Assembly (NCBI RefSeq): GCF_910594005.1
Contig: NC_057845.1
Location: 4,808,001 to 4,872,000, forward strand
Direction: 5' to 3'
From: Cervus elaphus
Taxonomy: Eukaryota > Chordata > Mammalia > Artiodactyla > Cervidae
DNA: 64,000 bases
Position 1 is the stretch's first letter, and each line of letters starts with the position of its first letter. The notes below the pieces were generated by a model. It did no database searches. It worked only from the letters and a program-made list of their open reading frames with translations, and was not told the DNA's origin. This document shows positions 32,366-42,352 of the stretch, piece after piece. Position numbers and translations under genes: made by a program.

Positions 32366-32576
32366 TAGCGTATGACATTCACTTTTGAAAGGAGCGACAG
32401 ACAAGATGCATCAGGTGGTCTCAGGAAACCAAGCCTGAAGTCCCATGCTCCTGCCCAGAGCATAACTAGCCATGACTGTCTCAGACTGCTCCAGGGGCAT
32501 AGCCCAGGAGAGGTGCTCGGACCCATCTTCTGGTGTTGGATTCAGTACGTTTCAGGTAACTTGAAAGCTCCTCTCG

Positions 32577-32768
32577 GGACTTCCTCGGCAGTCCGATGGT
32601 GAAGACTCTGCCTTCCAACGCAGGAGGTGGGAGTTCAGTCCCTAGCTGGAGAGCTAAGATCCCACATACCTCACAGCCAGAAAACCGAAACATAAAACAG
32701 AAGCAATCCTGTAACAAATTCAATAAGGACTTTAAAAAATGGGTCACATTAAAAAATATTTTACTGAG
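32577..32768 (+). mobile_element. CHR-type SINE
   Basis: Head 'gggacttcctcggcagtcc' and the 3' body 'cagaagcaatcctgtaac', 'attcaataaggactttaaa', ending in A/T-rich sequence. Confidence 0.85.
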
Positions 32769-32881
32769 GCTTGAGACTAGCAAGAGGGGGAGGCCCAATG
32801 CCCCTTCATGAGGAAGTAGCCAGAGAGACCTTGACACCCCTGTTACCAAAGAATTGGGCCTCCCATTTCTTGAGGGGGAAA

Positions 32882-33260
32882 TGTTAGGTAGTTAGAATAG
32901 GAAAAAGGAGTCCAGAATGGTGGTGACTAAGAGACAAAGAAAAGGAAAAGTCCGAAAAAATGGAACAAAAGAAAATCCACGGACCAGAGTGAGAACCTCA
33001 GGTGAAACAAACAGCCTTCCTGGCTAGCCCAATTTGCATACAGCAGACTCAGGACGGGGCAGGGGCGGGGAGGAGGGCAGTGGAGGACACAAAACATATA
33101 AAAAGAGGACGCCAAGACAGACTGAGGCCTCTCCTTTGGGGTCGGCCTACCCTCACGCCTCAAGGGTGTACTATCCTTCGTTTGCCAGATAAAACTCTGA
33201 GCTGTAACTGAGCTGTAAAAAGAAAAAACAATCTTTTAAAAAATAATAAACTGGTGAGCT
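32882..33260 (+). mobile_element. Solo ERV LTR (ruminant, probably class I) with TATA box
   Basis: Starts TGTTAGGTAGTTAGAATAGG. U3 has a GC-box-like GGGGCGGGGA (33062-33071) and TATAAAAAG at 33097-33105; R/U5 has 'ctctcctttggggtcggcc' and a degenerate polyadenylation signal in 'gccagataaaactctgagc'. No gag, pol or env on either side. The right end is blurred by an A-rich stretch. It could act as a promoter reading to the right. Confidence 0.7.
33095..33108 (+). promoter_or_regulatory. TATA box of the solo LTR
   Basis: CATATAAAAAGAGG, about 30 bases downstream of the GC box; in LTRs of this build, transcription starts roughly 25-30 bases after the TATA box. Confidence 0.55.
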
Positions 33261-33509
33261 TTTAAAAAAAAAAAATCAAAGTGTGAAGACTACTCTTTCA
33301 GATCATTGGCTTCTGTCTTATCTTATCCCTTTTGTCTTGCCTTATCCCAGACTTCCAGCATCTTAATCACATAAAATCATTACCATCATTATAAAGTGAT
33401 CCAAGCTATCCTTTGCCTAGATTCTTCCATTAATGGGAGCCTCACAAAGGCATACCAAGATTAAGATGATGGCCCTGGGACCCACAGAAGTATTCTTCTC
33501 ATAAATGTT

Positions 33510-33699
33510 CTGTGGCTCAGTGGGTAAAGAATCCACCTGCAATGTAGAAGACCCAGGTTCAATCCCTGGGTCAGGAAGATCCCTGGAGAAGGGAGTGGCA
33601 ACCCACTCCAGTATTCCCGCCTGGAAAACTCCGTGGACAGAGGAGCCTGGTGGGTTACAGTCCATGGGGTCACGGACACGACTGAGCACACACGCACAG
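33510..33699 (+). mobile_element. Bov-tA SINE, head slightly trimmed
   Basis: Starts 'ctgtggctcagtgggtaaag' (first about 10 bases of the head absent); B-box 'aggttcaatccctggg'; tail 'actgagcacacacgcac'. Confidence 0.93.
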
Positions 33700-33714
33700 C
33701 TCAGATATCCCCCG

Positions 33715-33850
33715 AGAACTAGGTATGATTATCGTTCTACCTATTTTATAAGTGAGGGAACCGAGGCACAGAGAGGTTAGGGGACTCGCCTAAGGCCACA
33801 CAGCTGGAGTGCTGCAGCACTGGGAGTTAAATGCAGGAGGCGCCTCACCA
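33715..33850 (-). mobile_element. MIR SINE
   Basis: Inverted MIR core: 'cctattttataagtgaggg', 'gaggcacagagaggttag', 'aaggccacacagctgg'. Confidence 0.8.
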
Positions 33851-33959
33851 GGGCTGCTCCTCACAGCGTGGAGGTGGGTGTGATCCCCTCCCAGGACCAG
33901 CGTGCTGATTCAGACTCAGAAAAACCTGCTCTGTCCCCAAGGCTCACTTTCAACAGCTC

Positions 33960-34075
33960 CCCAAAGGAAGGACTGGCCTTGTTACTGGTCATTGTATTCC
34001 AGTACCCAGAATAGAGACAGGCTCATAGAATCATTCAGTATTTGTCAAATTACTGAGTAAATAAATAATAAAAGG
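33960..34075 (+). mobile_element. L2 LINE 3' end
   Basis: 'cagtacccagaatagagac' to 'gtaaataaataataaaagg', the L2 terminal region in sense orientation. Confidence 0.6.
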
Positions 34076-34300
34076 AATACGTGTTCTTTGTAAAAAATTT
34101 GGAATACATGAAAAAAAAAAGCATTTAAAAAATCACAATTATAATCCCAACACCTACAGAAAACCACTGCTAATGTGTTCTGGCCCCAAATTTGAGTAGA
34201 TAACATTTTATGATTCATTTCTCCTCTGCCAATTCCTAATCCTAGGCAATCATTTTCAATTTAACAGTTTCTTTTGATGTTTACATCCTATATAACATGT

Positions 34301-34507
34301 GTTGAAGTGTTAGTCGTTCAGTCCTGTCCAACTCTTTGCAACCCCATGAACTGTATAGCCCATCAGGCTCCTCTGTCCATGGGATTCTCCAGCAAGAATA
34401 CTAGAGTGGGTTGCCATTCCCTTCTCCAGGAGATCTTCCCAACCCAGGGATCAAACCCAGGCCTCCTGCATTACAGGCAATTTTTTCACCATCTAAGCCA
34501 CCAGGGT
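34301..34507 (-). mobile_element. Bov-tA SINE
   Basis: From 'gttgaagtgttagtcgttc' to 'ctaagccaccagggta'. All segments present. Confidence 0.95.
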
Positions 34508-34594
34508 ATTGCTAGTTCTTGGTTTTTCAGTTTTAGGGAGCTGATGTCCTCTACATAAGAAAAGGATTTTACTCTTTTTACATAAAATGCATGT

Positions 34595-34612
34595 ACACAC
34601 ACACACACACAC
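34595..34612 (+). repeat. (AC)n microsatellite
   Basis: Nine AC units. Confidence 0.9.
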
Positions 34613-35035
34613 AGATGCCTTTTCTCCATTCTCCCTCTATAGTTTCATTGAAATTTTAAGCTTTTATATTATTATAATTCTGTAAATGCTGTCAATAGTG
34701 GAACTCTATATATTATGCTTTTGTGTTCCTCAACAACTTATGCTTTTCCTGAAGTTAACAGTTGCCTTATATTTTTAGTCTGTTTTAATCATTTATCCCT
34801 CAACTCTCCCCTCCTTTCAATGTGCTCACACACTAAATCCATCTTTTTGAAGAAATTTCTTCAAGAACCTTCTGGATTGGTTACGCTCTCTGTCTACTAG
34901 GCAACTCTGTCTACTATGTATTAGAGGTAACTTTACCTCTCTTTTGTGAAGGAGTCCCTGTTTCCCAGATCCCACATCTTCTTCTTTTTAAAATTTAAAA
35001 AATTTTACTTCTTTTTAAATAAAAATGTCTCCAGT
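34613..35035. other. Unassigned AT-rich DNA, possibly very old L1
   Basis: AT/T-rich, no clear element; its continuation after the Bov-tA (35274 onward) has old-L1-like wording. Confidence 0.35.
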
Positions 35036-35045
35036 AGCTTCTTCA

Positions 35046-35263
35046 GTTTGTTGTTGTTCAGTCGCTAAGTTGTGTCCAACTCTGCGACCCCCGTGGACCG
35101 TGGACTCCACGGACCCCCCAGGCTCCCCTGTCCATGAGATTTTCCAGGCAGGAATACTGGGGTAGGATGCCATTTCCTTCTCTGGGGAATCTTCCTGACC
35201 AGGGATTTAACCTCCTTCTCCTGCATTGGCAGACTGTTTACCACTGAGCCACCAGGGAAGCCC
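35046..35263 (-). mobile_element. Bov-tA SINE with exact 10-bp target duplication
   Basis: AGCTTCTTCA at 35036-35045 and 35264-35273. Contains a small local duplication 'gtggaccgtggactccacgg' in the body. Confidence 0.95.
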
Positions 35264-35273
35264 AGCTTCTTCA

Positions 35274-35866
35274 ATAAGGTCTTGTATATCTGAAAACATA
35301 TTTATTACACCCTCACATTTAATTAATAGTTTTGTTGGGTATAGAATTTTGCCTTTGGAAATATTTTTTCTTCAGGATTTTGAAGCATTTATCCACTGTC
35401 TTCTATCTTCTTATTGTTGCAAAGTCCAATGCCATTCTAATTCTTAACCCTTTGCAGAAATCATGTTTTCTTTTTCCTCCTTGGAAACAGTATTTTCTCT
35501 CTATTTCAGTGTGATGAAATTGCACAATGATGTGTCTTGGTGAATCAGTATTCATCTGTGGCGCTGAATATAATTGGGAAATTCAGGGTCTTGATATCTG
35601 AGTTTTCATGAATTATTTCTTTGGGCAATTTTCTCTCATTGTCTCTGTATCTGCTTTCCAAATTTGGGTTAGACATTCTGGTGTGGCCCCATAATTTCAT
35701 TACTTCTCTCCTATATTTTCTTTTTGTTTTTACTACCCATTCTGAGTGCTGTCCTTGACATTTTCATTTCAGCTCTTCCAAGTGCTTTCATTTGTTCTCT
35801 GAATGATTTTTATTAGAATCGTATTTTTTTTTCTCCAGTTTTATTGAGATAGAGTTGGTATTGTTG
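35274..35866 (-). mobile_element. Possible very old L1 (L1M-like) sequence
   Basis: 'gttgggtatagaattttgcc' and 'ttatctccactgtcttc'-like wording resemble antisense old L1; the last 45 bases 'ccagttttattgagatag' match an L1 3' UTR phrase. Assignment of the middle is tentative. Confidence 0.4.
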
Positions 35867-36297
35867 ATGTGATTTGGTCACTAAGTCATGTCTGACTCTT
35901 TGCAACCCCCATGGACTTTAGCCCTCCAGGCTCCTCCATCCATGGAATTCTCCAGGCAAGAATACTGGGGTGGGGACTTAGGAAACATCATGTGCACACT
36001 GCTATGTTTAGAGTGGATAATCAAGGGGAACCTACTCTATAGGACATGGCACTCTGCGCAGTGTTATGTGCCAGGCAGGATGGGAGTAGGGTTTCACAGA
36101 GAATGGCTACATGCATATGTATGTCTGAGTCCCTTCCCTGTTCAGATGAAACTTACAACATTGTTAATTGGCTACACACTGACACAAAATGTTCTGGTGT
36201 TTAAAAAAAATTCTAAAAAAAAGAAAGAATACAGGATTGGTAGTCATTCCATTCTCCAGAGGATCTTCCTGACCAGAGATCGAACCGGGGTCTCCCA
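35867..36297 (-). mobile_element. Bov-tA SINE split by a short L1 insertion
   Basis: Left part 35867-35974 (tail and body) and right part 36242-36297 ('catcttcctgaccagag', 'gatcgaaccggggtctccc'). The tRNA-like head end is missing: the copy stops after 'ctcccacaaagagtagg'. Confidence 0.88.
35975..36227 (+). mobile_element. Ruminant L1 3' UTR insertion with target duplication
   Basis: Short 3'-end L1: 'gcacactgctatgtttagag', 'acctactctataggacatgg', 'cattgttaattggctacac', with an A-rich end near 36203-36226. Target duplication AATACTGGGGTGGG (35961-35974) and AATACAGGATTGGT (36228-36241), diverged but clear, inside the Bov-tA body. Confidence 0.88.
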
Positions 36298-36833
36298 CAA
36301 AGAGTAGGCCACGGCTCACTTTCAGCCCAGTAGAGAAGAGAGGGAAAACAGCCTGAAGTTGGACTGAGGCAGTTCTCTCCCTTTTCTGGAAAACAAGTAG
36401 TTTAAAGGTCCAAGAGACCTTGATCTGTGTGCGCCTGAGGCACATGCACTGCCCCCTGGTGGACAAGCTGGTAGCTGCTTTTAGGGCTCTCCCTAAAATC
36501 ACCGCTTTCCAAGATGGTGATGTGAAGTCCTGGTAACTACTGCCAGAGGAAGGGAGATTTGAACTCAGATCAGAAGAGAAGAGGGGGAAGGATGTTCTAA
36601 GTTTAAACTTCGGCATTTCTTCCCAATCAATATGTCCATGCCAGCATCGATCAGTACACCCCTGTGTGTGGCCCTGTAACTATCACTGGGGATTTAGCAT
36701 TACTGTGGGAAGACTATTTTCCCAGCTTCTCGGCTGTCACTACCCTGCACAAAGGGGAAGTACCAGTTTTAAGAAAGAAGATGTAACATCCACATGAAAC
36801 TCACCTGCAGTAATTTCACCCCATGACCTTCTG
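36298..36833. other. Unassigned unique DNA
   Basis: No repeat recognised; 150-codon minus frame at 36164-36616 starts inside repeats and has no signature. Confidence 0.45.
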
Positions 36834-37218
36834 CAACTGTGCTGTCGAATAAGGCAGCCACTAGCCATGTGTGGGGGCTTTCCTGGTGGCTCAGTGGTAA
36901 GGAATCTGCCTGCCAAGCAGGAGATGCAGGTTTGATCCCTGGGTTAAGAAGATCCCCTGGGGGAGGAAATGGCAACCCACTCCAGTATTCCTGCCTGGGA
37001 AATTGCATGGACAGTGGAGCCTGGCGGGCTACAGTCACAAAAGAGTTGGACACGACTTAGTGCCTAAACAACAAGAAGCCATGTGTGACTGTTTAAATGT
37101 CAATTTGATAAAATTAAAAATCCAGTTTCTCAGTTAACTCTAGCCACATGCGGCTACCACATCAGATAGCACAAAGAACATTCCCTCTGCTGCAGAAAGT
37201 TCCGTGGGACGGCACTTG
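36834..37218. mobile_element. hAT-type MITE split by a Bov-tA
   Basis: Terminal inverted repeat words 'ctgtgctgtcgaat' (left) and 'gtgggacggcacttg' (right), with internal 'gcagccactagccatgtg' and 'tagccacatgcggctacc' arms around an AT-rich middle. Orphan non-autonomous element; name uncertain. Confidence 0.65.
36874..37076 (+). mobile_element. Bov-tA SINE with exact 11-bp target duplication, nested in hAT MITE
   Basis: AGCCATGTGTG at 36863-36873 and 37077-37087. Tail ends 'cctaaacaacaaga'. A short deletion follows 'ggctacagt', where 'ccatggggt' is lost. Confidence 0.96.
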
Positions 37219-37414
37219 CCTGAGCCCCTACTGGTGCCCAGATGATTCTCCCAGACAGAAGTTGCCACAATCTCACCCATGTTGCTACAAGTCGTGGTCC
37301 CACCTCTGCGGCAACATCCATCACAGTCTGACTTAAATGGAGTCAGTTAGGTGATAGCCCTGTCTCTCCTATCTAACCATAAGCACATGGGGGGTGGGAC
37401 CAAGCAGGGTCATC

Positions 37415-37590
37415 TGCTATTACTCCTGGTACCTAGAGAAGAGACAGGCAAAGAGCAGTTCCGGAATAAATGTTAGTTGAATGAATGACTTGCCTGTAAA
37501 CCCCCTGAGGGCAGGCATGAAATGTTCTCATTTGTGTATCCCCCACAGCTCCTTGAGCAAAGAGGGAACTTCAACAAACGTCTGATGGAT
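37415..37590 (+). mobile_element. Two L2-type 3' ends in tandem
   Basis: First 'cggaataaatgttagttgaatgaatg' type end at about 37460-37487; then a second L2-like start 'ccctgagggcaggcatgaaa' with 'gtgtatcccccacag'. Could be one rearranged L2 or two. Confidence 0.55.
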
Positions 37591-38069
37591 TGCTCTCACA
37601 CCTCCCAGCCTGAGGACCGACCTCAGCACTGAGACAAAAAGCGGGACATCTGTGCTCCCCAGTCTCACTCGCCAAGCCCCCCACCTCTATCTTCACACAC
37701 GTTGTCTTCTGAGGCTTGGACACATGCCCCCCCACCTCTTGTTTGCTGCTTCTCCATGAGGCCTGATCACCATCACCCCCACACACCTCACACACACACA
37801 CACACACATACACATGCACATGCAGCCTCCAAACTCTATCTTTGACATCCTTTCCCCTCCCTCCTCACACCTGGAAGAGTGGTCTCTGTTACCGGGGCGT
37901 GTGCATCCCCAGGAGTTGCCCAATATGATCTGAAATGTAGAGAAAAAATGTTTAGACTTCTGTTTGTTATTTTTAATCTCATCATTCAAAATTATTTTGT
38001 TCTGCTATTTGTTTTAATATGTTAATAATATACTAATACAGTAATAGATGCTTATTTGTAAATTAAATA
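37591..38069. other. Unique DNA with a CA run
   Basis: Only the CA tract at 37789-37808 is recognisable. Confidence 0.5.
37789..37808 (+). repeat. (CA)n microsatellite
   Basis: Ten CA units in a longer C/A-rich stretch. Confidence 0.9.
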
Positions 38070-38085
38070 CACATATTTGGGGTGT

Positions 38086-38304
38086 TGGGCTTCCCAGGTG
38101 GCTCAGTGGGTAAAGAATCCACTCGAAATGGAGGAGATACAGGAGATGCAGTTTTGATCCCTGGGTTGGAAAGATCCCCTGGAGGAGGGCATGACAACCC
38201 TTTGCAGTGTTCTTGCCTGGGAACCCCATGGAGAGAGGAGCCTGGTGGGCTACAGACCGTAGGGTCGCAAAGAGTCAGACACAGCTGAAGCGACTGAGCA
38301 TGCA
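38086..38304 (+). mobile_element. Bov-tA SINE with target duplication
   Basis: CACATATTTGGGGTG (38070-38084) and CACACATTTGGGGGTG (38305-38320) flank it. Internal insertion 'gagatacaggagatgcag' near the B box. Confidence 0.95.
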
Positions 38305-38320
38305 CACACATTTGGGGGTG

Positions 38321-39249
38321 TACTCTAGCTTATTTTTATTGATAGTAGTGTGTGTGTGTGAAAAAAGGCATCACCTTGGAATAGCTCCCGCCTGTCCACT
38401 TCCTGGTCCTGCTCTTGTCTGAGGAGCCAGCAGAACCCCATCCCCTGCATCATCTCAGTCCACTCAGGCCCAACTGACTTGGGGGCAATTGACACAGAGT
38501 CTTACAAACCGCTGGTGTCTTCCAGTTTTTAATTCTTAGTGTACCTCTAGGAAACACCCTGTACTTTGTTCTTAAATTCAGATTATCTCCAGTTACTATA
38601 TTAGCTTTGTCTTTCCAACCAAATGGCAGATTCCACGAGCATCTTATACTAAGGCCCTGCCAGTCTAATTTCATTTATGAATAGGAGAGATAAATAGAGT
38701 CGGGGGGTACAACGACCCACTGAGAGACGCGCAGGTTCAAGCCTTGCTGGCCCATCGCAGAACGGGACTATAGATGCGGGGAAAAGACTTTGCTTCCAGG
38801 GAGCTCTGCTCCAGTTCACAAAAGCAAACCTGGCAGCCTTGGTTAGGGGTTTCCTGCCTGCCCTCAGGTCACCATCCCTGCCTTCGAGAGGAGCGGTACC
38901 TGGAGGAAGTCTACACGCAGAGGAGGTGTCAGCTGCTAACTTGCCAAAGATCAGAGCTGAGGTCACGACCTTCTAATGGTGAACCAGCCTGTTAGTTTAG
39001 CAGTCTGTGTTCCCAGTGTCAGAGCCCTGCCTGGCGGCGATCTGATTTTTCATTATCCAGGAGGCCCCTTGCTTGAAAATGAGAGAAACCTCCAGCAACC
39101 TCTGGAAATCTCTTCTTTTCAAATGATAACAAGTAGAATCTTCACCCCAGAAACTTGGCTTCCTGCTCTCTTACATTCTGCTCTGCCCTTATGCTGGCCG
39201 AGCAGAAGAACAGGCAAATGATGAACGTGTGGGTTTTAAAAAAAAAAAA
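38321..39249. other. Unique DNA without young repeats
   Basis: No gene, SINE or LINE recognised; an A run lies at 39238-39251. Confidence 0.5.
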
Positions 39250-39800
39250 AATGTCAATCAAATGTAAATGATGATCCCATTAAAAAATGATTTTCATTCA
39301 AACTTAACAACACAAATTTCTCAGACTTTGCGATTAGCTCTGTGTCAAACTTTGGCTCTCTCTCTTTTTTTCTCTTTAGTGGTTCATTTGGGATATTCCG
39401 CAATAATTTTCAGTTTGGGGGGGGTGGATTTTTTTTTTTTAAGTACTGACCAAAAAAATCTTGCTCCATTCAGTCTCCTGAGAATGTTGGGTTGAGTTTT
39501 TGATCCCTGTGGCTCATTGATTTGCGGGCTGATGTAGTGTGAGGGGTCCTTATTAGTGGCGTCTGTCCCCGCTGTAATGTTTTTGTTATTTTTCCTCATT
39601 TGTTCACTCTGACATCATGTCATTACAGAATGGTGCTGCTCAGGCCCTGGCTGGCTGTTCGTTAGCGTGTGTTTAATGAGCAGCTTAATTGAGCTGTCTA
39701 GTAGGCCACCTGTCGCCCTCCGGACTTATTAACATACTAATGGCCTGACATTGTATTCTCTGACAGGCAACAGGGCTTACTGATTTGATGTCTGGACATG
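39250..39800. promoter_or_regulatory. Candidate deeply conserved non-coding element
   Basis: Strongest candidate. Non-coding and free of transposons. Contains dense homeodomain/SOX/GATA-like words: 'gtttaatgagcagcttaatt', 'cttattaacatactaatgg', 'tcattacagaatggtgc', 'gattagctctg', 'tgacatcatgtcatt' (palindrome-like, CRE/AP-1-related), 'ctgacaggcaac'. Mixed balanced composition with few CpG or simple-repeat tracts is typical of vertebrate developmental enhancers. No measured conservation. Confidence 0.45.
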
Positions 39801-41046
39801 AGGATTTTATGCAGGAATGAGAGCGGGCATTGGGAAGGAAGGTTTAAAAAACGCGAATTAACTCTTTGGTATCTCTGTGTTTATGGTTCTCTCATGGAAA
39901 AAAAAAAAAAAGGTTCAACCCATCACAGTCCAGGAAAGCAAATTCTGGGAAGGGCGGCTTGCTCTATCCTGGCAATCCCAGTTGGGGTTCTCCAGGAGGA
40001 AATATATCCCGCCTGAGAAGAGCGGGCTTTGTTCCGATTACAGTGTTATCGTTGGGAACGACTTCAAAGGCGAAATCTCCTGCAGCCTTGGATGGGGGCA
40101 GGGGGAGTTTTGCGACTAGACTTTTCTCGACTGTGGCTAAACAGATGAGAAGCTGCCATGCTGCACTTGAGGCTGTGAGTGTGGTCTGCTGTCCCCGCCT
40201 TTGGAGTCCAGCTGAGGACAGCCTGGGGACACTGGGCTCCCTGGGAGGGCTCGGAGGGAGGGCCGGAGGGCTCACGTGTATGTTGGAGGTGCTCCCTGGT
40301 TCGGTTTGGTTTTTTTGCCTGAGGGTGTGTGGTTGGGTCTTTCCCCCTGGCCTCCCTTGCAGACAGGCAGGAGGAAGAACTTCCGGGAAGTTTCAGGAGG
40401 CTGAGTCCAGGGCGTGGGCATGGCAGTCCTGCGGGAAGCCTGGACGGTGCTCCTCGGTGCCTGCTCCCTAGCTGTCTCCTCCTCCACGACAAGCACATAC
40501 AGGATCATAAGGAAACAGCCACTTTAAGATTCCAGCAAAGGGCTGAGGCTGAGGGCTGTGCCCAGGAGCCAACCCCTACCCCACCACCAAAAGCATCTCA
40601 GAGGTGGGTGGGAGTCCTTTGGAGAAGAGGGCCATCTGGGGGCTGGGGTGAATTGCAGCATCTTGACTGGCCTGAGGGTCTCCCTAGGTCAGCTGAGTTG
40701 CTGCAGGAGGCTGGGGGTCTGCAGAGAGAGCCAGGAATCATCCTAGATATGGCTGTCTGGATGCTGCATTCCAGAACTTGGTACATAGGACCAGCAGCCC
40801 CCGGCTGTCTTTATAGGAGGTGCTGAGCAGGGGGAGTGCTGCCTGCCAGCAGTCACACTTCCTCTCCTAGTGAATGAATGCCCAGCTGTAGGAAAAGGTT
40901 GGGGAAGGAAAGGAATCAGGGCAGAAACCCACCACTGTCTATCTGCCCACTTCATGTGATGATGAGAATGCTAATGATGATGACCTTTATTTTTATTTCT
41001 TAAGTCAAGACTTTTGTAAAGATAATCTCATTTAAGTTTTTTCTCT
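39801..41046. other. GC-rich unique DNA with long chance frames
   Basis: 39866-40471 (+, 201 codons), 40329-40826 (+, 165) and 40064-40498 (-, 144) are simultaneously open because stops are rare in this GC-rich stretch. Peptides are Gly/Ser/Pro/Arg-rich without domains; the first passes through a 13-A run. Unlikely to be coding. Confidence 0.45.
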
Positions 41047-41275
41047 AAGGGTTTTTCAACTTCAGCACAGTTGACAACTGGGGCCAGATCTTTCTTTGCT
41101 GTGTGTTGGCGAGGGGTGGGGGGCGCGCTGTCCTATGTTGAGGAGCACTCCTAGGCTCCACCCGTCAGTTACCAGTAGTAATCCCAACTCAACTGCAATA
41201 CTCAAAAAGCATCTCCAAACACTGCCAAATATCTCCTGGAGGAAAAGTGGTGTCTGGTTCAGAAACATCTGCTCT
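41047..41275 (-). mobile_element. MER20-like hAT-Charlie element
   Basis: 'agggtttttcaacttcagc', 'tgttgaggagcactcctagg', 'ccaaacactgccaaatatc', 'gttcagaaacatctgct': both termini and the middle of a roughly 220-base MER20 are present. Confidence 0.75.
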
Positions 41276-41544
41276 AGAGATAGACATGTCACCCTCTGGT
41301 TGTAGATGAGAAGCAAATGCTGAGTGTGTAGAGGGGGAACTCGAACTCCTGAAGCTAGGACAGAGGAGGCAGAGCAGGGTTTAGATGCAAGTCCATCAGA
41401 TCGCATGCCCTGGCTCATCTGTTGCACAATCTTCCCTGTTTTGTGATGAAGATGGATCTGGTCATGACCAGAGGTGGGGGTGCTGTCTACATCCCCAGTG
41501 CTGACCGTGGCAGAGCTCTTGTAGATTGAGTATTTCGCTAAGGA

Positions 41545-41700
41545 TTTTACATCTTCTTTCAAAATCTTCTCAATACCCCTTTGAGATAGACACTACTATT
41601 GCTCTCTTTTCAGAGATAAGGCAACTGAGGCCCAGAGGAATTAAGCAACAGGTCCAAGGTCACACAGCTAGTGGGAGGAGACAGTCTTACCCAGGTCTCT
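41545..41700 (-). mobile_element. MIR SINE
   Basis: Inverted MIR: 'atacccctttgagatagac', 'agataaggcaactgaggcc', 'ccaaggtcacacagctag'. Confidence 0.82.
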
Positions 41701-41862
41701 CTGGTTTCAAGGTCCATGTTTTCCATGACAGCACCCAGACATCCAGACATCTGCAGAGATCCCTGTCATTCACCTCTCTTTCCATAAAGAAAGGACAATT
41801 GCTCCCTGTATTTCCCGGCTGACCAGGATTCTGTGCTTGGTCAGTCTACCCAAGAGCATGTA

Positions 41863-42352
41863 TGATGGTTCATTTTATAGGTCAGTGTGACTGGGCAACA
41901 GAATTCCTGGATATTTAGTCACACATCACTCCAGGTCTGTCTATGTGAGTGTTTCTGGATGAGGTTAATGTTTGAGTTGGTAGACTTAAAGCAGATTGCC
42001 CTCCCTAGTGTGGGTGGGCCTTGTTCAACCAGTTGAAGTTATGAATAGACCAAAAACCTGAGTCTCTCCAAGTAAGAAAGAATTCTTCCTGCCTAATGTC
42101 TTGGAACTGGGATATTGGCTTTTTCCTGTCTTTGGACTCAAATGGAAATGTTAGCTCTTCCTGGACCTCAAGCCCACCAGCGTTCAGACTGGAAATATAC
42201 TGCTATCTCTCCTGTGTCTCCAGCTTGCCAACCCACTTTGCAGATCTTCAGACTTACCAGCCTCCATAATCATGTGTGCTAGCTCCTTATAATAAATCTT
42301 TTTGTCCATTTACATTCCAGTGGTCCTGTTTCTCTGGAGAACCTTAATATAG
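41863..42352 (+). mobile_element. ERVL-type solo LTR
   Basis: 'tgatggttcattttatagg', 'gtagacttaaagcagattgc', 'ctccctagtgtgggtgggcc', 'cctccataatcatgtg', AATAAA at 42291-42296 and end 'ctctggagaacc'. Length near 490 fits a complete LTR; no internal retroviral sequence next to it. MLT2/LTR33-like in wording, exact name uncertain. Confidence 0.72.

Noticed and set aside
32882..33260. Endogenous retrovirus with coding genes
   Set aside because: Only a single LTR is present; the flanks hold no gag, pol or env-like frame.
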